Position numbers and translations under genes: made by a program. The notes under the pieces are model-generated. The model made no database searches, was not told where the DNA came from, and was given only the letters and a program-made list of their open reading frames with translations. Source: JAFGAV01 sp041479055 (GTDB lineage Bacteria > Acidobacteriota > Aminicenantia > Aminicenantales > JAFGAV01). Taken from it: a stretch of 64,000 nucleotides of DNA. Location of the stretch: assembly GCA_963702835.1 (NCBI GenBank), contig OY969762.1, positions 1,054,001 to 1,118,000 of the forward strand, given 5' to 3'. This document shows, piece by piece, positions 60,210 through 64,000 of the stretch (within the stretch, counting starts at the first letter, position 1; the number at the start of each line of letters is the position of its first letter).

Positions 60210-61364
60210 ACCGTTCGCCCAAAGCCTCCGGCCCCTCCCGGCGCCCTTCTCCCCCCGGCGGAGGAGGCGGCCAGCCTGATGGCGGAGGCCAAGGCCTTTG
60301 CCGCCATTTGGCACCGGGACCGGATGGTGGTCAGCGCTCCAAGCCGGGACCAGGCCGTCGAGCTCTGTTTGAAATTGATCTCCTATGTCCCCCGCTATAG
60401 ACAGATCCTTTTATGCGGCGAAGTTCCCAAAGAAGCGAAATATCTTAAGGGGACAAAAATCATCGATGCGGGAGAATACCTCTCCCATCAGGCGGCCTTT
60501 CAAATATCCCTGGCCGAAGAAGAATTGGGAGCTGCGCCCATTCAGATTATCTATTTCGGAGCCGGGGCTGTCCCCTACCAAGACGTTCTCGGCCCCCTGG
60601 ACAGGGGCTGGATGATCGTTGACCAGGCCTCCTCCAAGGCTTCCGTGGAGAAGGCGATCTCGGCTGTCCAGGAAGAGATTCGGTTCCCCCCAGGAACCGT
60701 TTTCCTGCTCGACCCCCTGCCCCAAGACCTGACCATCGAGAGGAACATCCTCAGCGAAACTAGACAGTGCAGCCCGGGAGTGCGAGAATACACTATTCAG
60801 ATGAAGGAAACCGAAGCTCGCCTGGCCTTTCAGGCCATTCTGGCCGAGATGGAATCGGGCAAGACGGTTACCCAATCCTATCTGGCCGAGACGCTCAAGG
60901 TCCGCGAAAAAACTTACCACAAGATCCTGGAGATCGGCTTTCGGGAGAGGAGGCTGGACCTGACGCCTTACATCAAGGAAACGGCGCCACAAGTCATCGA
61001 GTTTCTGAAGGCCATCTCCATGTGGAATGAAGCCTCGCTGGCCGCCATCTTCATCCACAAAAATTTGATCGGCTACGCCAAGTACAAAGATATCGATTTC
61101 CCCTCCCTGAACTTCCTGACTTTGGGCGATCGGGTCGAAGCCCTGTCCCAGACCGAGGGGGACCCGGGCCATCCCTGGATCCTGGAGCTGACCGCCAGGG
61201 AGATGACCATCCTCCTTTTGAAACACCGCCTTCTTTATGGATTCCTGCTGTCCCCGGGGGCGGACGCGGGACTCTTTCGCAGCAAGCTGGAAGGCCTCAT
61301 AGAGGAACTGGCCAAAGAAGAGATGGGCGACGGCCCCTCACGAGTATACCGTGGACGAAATTAA
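60206..61364 (+). CDS. Unknown protein of roadblock/GTPase cluster, probable single-base frameshift at start
   Basis: The ATG at 60206 overlaps the previous stop (ATGA) but its frame is lost in a CCCCCC run at ~60250. With one C fewer it joins the long frame through PPAEEAASLMAEAKAFAAIW, giving 385 aa; as read, translation could start at ATG 60279 (361 aa). Length 1159 nt is one above a multiple of three. A mixed alpha/beta N-terminal half (LLCGEVPKEAKYLKG; IQIIYFGAGAVPYQDV) and a helical, winged-helix-like middle (ILAEMESGKTVTQSYLAETL). No known family. Confidence 0.7.
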
Positions 61365-61806
61365 AACAATCATCCAAGACATCCTGAAGAGAGTTCCGGG
61401 AATCAAGGGCCTCATTCTCCTGGACATCGACGGCATCCCCCTGGAGATCGCCGGCCATTTTGAGATGCGGCCCGAGGACCTGGGCGCCCTGTTGGCGGCC
61501 TGCTACAACTCCTATGCCCAGGTGGGCACCGAGCTGGGACAGAACCTGGACATGATCATCATCGAATATGGAGACCTGAAGCTGTGCCAGAGCGGCATGC
61601 CCCGCGGCCTGCTGACCATCATCGCCTCCAAGGAGAGCTACCTGGGGCTGATCCGGCTGGAAGCCAAGAGAGCCATCGAAAAGATCGGCCGCCTCATGCA
61701 AGACACCCAGGACCTGCGCAAGTCAATGATGGAACAACATAAGTTCCGCATGCCCGGCGATCAGGACATCGAGATGATCCTGGCCAAGCTCCGCAAGGGC
61801 CTTTAA
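61351..61806 (+). CDS. Roadblock/LC7-like protein 2
   Basis: 151 aa, GTG start within the end of the preceding gene. VPGIKGLILLDIDGIPLEIA and EYGDLKLCQSGMPRGLLTII are typical roadblock strands; C-terminal helix extension (MQDTQDLRKSMMEQHKFRMP). Immediately followed by the GTPase start (overlap of 1 nt). Confidence 0.8.
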   Translation: MDEIKTIIQDILKRVPGIKGLILLDIDGIPLEIAGHFEMRPEDLGALLAACYNSYAQVGTELGQNLDMIIIEYGDLKLCQSGMPRGLLTIIASKESYLGLIRLEAKRAIEKIGRLMQDTQDLRKSMMEQHKFRMPGDQDIEMILAKLRKGL

Positions 61807-62396
61807 TGAAGATCATCAACAACAAACTGTACCTCAAGATCGTCTTCTTCGGCACGGCCCTGGCCGGGAAGACGACCTCCCTCAAGTGGCTGTTCCGCTA
61901 CGCCATCCCCGACGAGTTCAAGACGGTTAAGCAGGTTCGTTCCCTGGAAACCTCCTTCGGCCAGACCCTCTTCTTCGATTTCATCCCCATCCAGGTCAGC
62001 TCGGACATCATCGTCCGTCTGTTCACCACCACCGGGCAGGATTACTACCAACGCACCCGGCGGCTTTTTTTCGAGGATGTGGACGGCGTCTTTGTGGTGA
62101 TCGATTCCCAGAAGAAAGAGCTGGAGCACAACAAGGAGTTCGTGGCCGAGCTGCGGACTTATCTGGAGACAGTCGAGACCTTGAAGGAGGCCGAGATCGT
62201 CGTCCTCTACAACAAACAGGATCAGGATAACATCTATCGTTCGGATGAGCTTAAGCAGCTATTGCCCCTGGCCGGCTATCCGTCCTTTCCGGTCTGCGCC
62301 ACCAACGGTCACAACCTCCTGCCGGCCTTCATCCTGATGATGGACCGCATTTTGAAAAGCCTGCGGGAGAGGTCGCCTCATGCGATATTTAAGTGA
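61806..62396 (+). CDS. MglA-like small Ras-family GTPase
   Basis: 196 aa. P-loop FGTALAGKTTSLKW, switch-like FFDFIPIQ and TTTGQDYYQRTRRLFF, base motif LYNKQD, and CATNGHNL in the SAK position. MglA proteins control polarity and motility; similar GTPases sit in roadblock-rich operons. Chromosomal context with roadblocks and receiver domains supports a signalling switch. Confidence 0.9.
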   Translation: MKIINNKLYLKIVFFGTALAGKTTSLKWLFRYAIPDEFKTVKQVRSLETSFGQTLFFDFIPIQVSSDIIVRLFTTTGQDYYQRTRRLFFEDVDGVFVVIDSQKKELEHNKEFVAELRTYLETVETLKEAEIVVLYNKQDQDNIYRSDELKQLLPLAGYPSFPVCATNGHNLLPAFILMMDRILKSLRERSPHAIFK

Positions 62397-62811
62397 AGAC
62401 ATCCGTCCCCTTATCGAGCAGAAGGAGCTCATAGAACTGGTCCTCTTGGACGGGGAGGGAATGGTCCTTGATGCGGAAGGGGATGCCTTCGAACCCGAGC
62501 GTCTGGCCGCTCTCTTCTCGCCCCTCCAGCAATTTCTCCAAAATATCTGCGGCGGCCTTCCCCTGGAGGGCGTCGAGGAAATATCGGTGCGGACCCTGGG
62601 GCCGCGAACGAGAGTTGTCCTGCAGCCCTTCACCGTGGCCGAGGCCTCCTATCTGCTCATCGCTCTTTTCCCCGTTACAACTTTTTACCGCCAAGTCACC
62701 GCGGACATCATCCGCGTGGTTAAAGACGCTACCCGCAAACTGTCCCAGCCAGCGGCTCAGCCTGCTCGGGGGGGGCAGCCTAAAGATGGGGGTGGCAAGC
62801 CCGGCCCATGA
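62380..62811 (+). CDS. Roadblock/longin-like protein 3
   Basis: 143 aa, overlapping the GTPase end by 17 nt. LIEQKELIELVLLDGEGMVL, SVRTLGPRTRVVLQPFTV, SYLLIALFP, with a low-complexity Pro/Gly tail. Fold assignment by strand pattern only. Confidence 0.65.
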   Translation: MRYLSEDIRPLIEQKELIELVLLDGEGMVLDAEGDAFEPERLAALFSPLQQFLQNICGGLPLEGVEEISVRTLGPRTRVVLQPFTVAEASYLLIALFPVTTFYRQVTADIIRVVKDATRKLSQPAAQPARGGQPKDGGGKPGP

Positions 62812-63689
62812 GGAAAAAGAATATCCTCATCATTGACCACGAGGAGAGCGGCCGGGAGGCCCTGCGCGGCTTATTCCCGCCGGACGACTTCGACCTGGTC
62901 GAGGCCGCCGATGCCGAATCCGGCTGGCTGACCTTTGAGAAAGAACAGCCGGAGTTGATTATCCTGGATGTTCAGCTTCCCCGCGGCCACGGGTTCGACC
63001 TCTGTCAAAAGATCATTCAGGCCTCGCGCCTCAACAGGATTCCTATCATCATCGTCACCGCTTTTGACACGGAGAGCGATACCCTTCTCAAGAAACTGGG
63101 CGCCCTGGACATCGATTTTATCTTTCCCAAGCCCGCTCCCCCCAAGGAGCTTCTCCAAACGGTGACCCGCCTTCTGGACACGATCCAAGAGCCGGCCCCT
63201 CCTCCCCCGCCTCAGCCGAAAGCCAAGGCAGCTGACCCTAACCTGGACGTTGAGGCCGAGCCCGATTCCGCTTCGGCCGATATCGTTTCTGTCCCGGCCA
63301 AGCCGGCCATATCTGCGACCCGCCGTCTGATCCTGGCCGACGACAATCCCATCACCCGCCAGATCGTCCAGCGGGCGTTTTCCCGGGAAAACTTCGAAAT
63401 CACCGTCCTGGCCAACGGCCCGCAGGTCTTGGATTCCGTTGAAAAAATCAAGCCGGATGTCATCTTGCTGGACATCAACCTTCCCGGAAAAAACGGCTAC
63501 GAGGTCTGCGAGTTCATCAGGAACAAGCCCGCCTTGAGGGAGACGGCCGTTATTTTCCTGAAAGAACAGTATGAAAAGGTTGACCAGCAGAGGCTGAAGA
63601 ACTTGTCCTGGGATGATCTCATCCACATACCGGCCCGGTCATCCGAATGGGTTGACCGGGTCAAAAAAGTCCTGGCCAGGAAAGCCTGA
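62808..63689 (+). CDS. Dual receiver-domain response regulator
   Basis: 293 aa. REC1: NILIIDHEESGRE, phospho-site LIILDVQLPRGHGFD, IIIVTAFDT, FPKPA. Pro-rich linker (~125-175). REC2: LILADDNPITRQIVQRAF, VILLDINLPGKNGYE, AVIFLKEQ with Lys. No output domain, so it probably acts by protein contact, for example on the roadblock/GTPase module. ATGA overlap with the previous gene. Confidence 0.88.
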   Translation: MRKKNILIIDHEESGREALRGLFPPDDFDLVEAADAESGWLTFEKEQPELIILDVQLPRGHGFDLCQKIIQASRLNRIPIIIVTAFDTESDTLLKKLGALDIDFIFPKPAPPKELLQTVTRLLDTIQEPAPPPPPQPKAKAADPNLDVEAEPDSASADIVSVPAKPAISATRRLILADDNPITRQIVQRAFSRENFEITVLANGPQVLDSVEKIKPDVILLDINLPGKNGYEVCEFIRNKPALRETAVIFLKEQYEKVDQQRLKNLSWDDLIHIPARSSEWVDRVKKVLARKA

Positions 63690-63731
63690 CAAAAATTGAC
63701 CGGCCTTCCGCGGCTGTGATATAAACCTGGC

Positions 63732-64000
63732 ATGCCGCCAAACGTTTCGGGAAGAATCCCCCTTCTCAGAAAATGGCTGGTGGCATTGCGGCCATGGTCC
63801 TGGCCCGCCTCCACCATGCCCGTCGTTTTCGGCACATCGCTGGCCGTGGTCATCGGCGGCGTCCCCCTCTTAGCGGGCCGTTTTATCCTGGCCTTCCTGG
63901 CTATGGTCATCCTCCATTCCGGGGCCAATATGCTCAGCGATGTCTTCGACTTCCGGAGGGGATTAGACCGGGAGGCGACTCCGGTCAGCGGAGCCCTCGT
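63732..64000 (+). CDS. UbiA/MenA-type prenyltransferase, cut by window edge
   Basis: First ~89 codons: WLVALRPWSWPASTMPVVFG, then FILAFLAMVILHSGANMLSD and VFDFRRGLDREATPVSG. The NxxxDxxD-type region (NMLSDVFDF) is the first Asp-rich motif of UbiA prenyltransferases, and LRPWSWPAS is MenA-like. Likely quinone biosynthesis in the membrane; the second Asp-rich motif is outside the window. Confidence 0.75.
   Translation, partial: MPPNVSGRIPLLRKWLVALRPWSWPASTMPVVFGTSLAVVIGGVPLLAGRFILAFLAMVILHSGANMLSDVFDFRRGLDREATPVSGAL

Overview
The window is GC-rich, has strong AGGAGG-type ribosome binding sites and tightly packed genes, and looks like a Gram-negative bacterium of the Aminicenantes/Acidobacteriota type. 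That is inferred from the mix of a tricorn-like protease, a DUF5916-type outer-membrane protein, an eight-heme cytochrome, roadblock/MglA-type GTPase genes and a secreted dockerin-bearing esterase. No rRNA or other phylogenetic marker is present, so the assignment is soft.

Layout. (1) 1-5.9 kb: ordinary chromosome with a truncated tricorn-like protease, an AlkD-like repair protein, an esterase and a NIF3-family protein. (2) 5.7-14.3 kb: a scrambled block bounded by two roughly 349-bp direct repeats that both span the convergent NIF3/ATPase junction. It is filled with IS91-type transposase debris and gene fragments (NIF3, TPR protein, NfeD, GH130, P-type ATPase, zinc ribbon), plus a few intact genes (HD-domain protein, slipin, a Lys-rich protein). 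(3) 14.1-18.4 kb: a HerA/DUF87-like ATPase and a Cys-rich secreted protein. (4) 18.5-25.25 kb: the highlight, an eight-gene minus-strand operon with all the parts of a ubiquitin-like conjugation pathway. In transcription order these are a Ubl ending in Gly-Gly-Leu-Val, an E1, a JAMM protease fused through a membrane helix to BON and LysM domains, a membrane FHA protein, a zinc-ribbon/RING-like membrane protein, a DUF2752 protein, a second RING-like membrane protein, and an E2 fused to a zinc-binding array. A near-consensus sigma70 promoter sits upstream. (5) 25.3-28.2 kb: a saccharopine-dehydrogenase-like enzyme and a CDF transporter.

(6) 28.3-53.6 kb: a tRNA-Arg(TCG) integration hotspot. One intact tRNA (43562-43634) and three tRNA fragments mark tandem insertions: an older remnant carrying a repeat lipoprotein and an ISNCY-type IS, then two related satellite-like elements of about 10 kb, here called A (33.2-43.6 kb) and B (43.6-53.55 kb). 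Each has a tyrosine integrase, AlpA-like regulators, a conserved hairpin RNA candidate, a TerS-like gene with a terminase large subunit but no portal, capsid or tail genes, an iteron-like non-coding region, an HTH/XRE regulator, and a divergent variable cargo gene at the right end.

(7) 53.8-64 kb: chromosome again, with an FHA membrane protein, a DUF5916-type beta-barrel, an octaheme cytochrome, a methyltransferase, and a plus-strand cluster of three roadblock-like proteins, an MglA-like GTPase and a dual receiver protein. A truncated UbiA prenyltransferase ends the window.

Five otherwise intact genes (HD protein, RING protein, CDF transporter, repeat lipoprotein, roadblock-cluster protein) are each interrupted by a single-base change inside a short homopolymer. 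In each case the corrected length is an exact multiple of three. I read this as probable sequencing error rather than gene decay.
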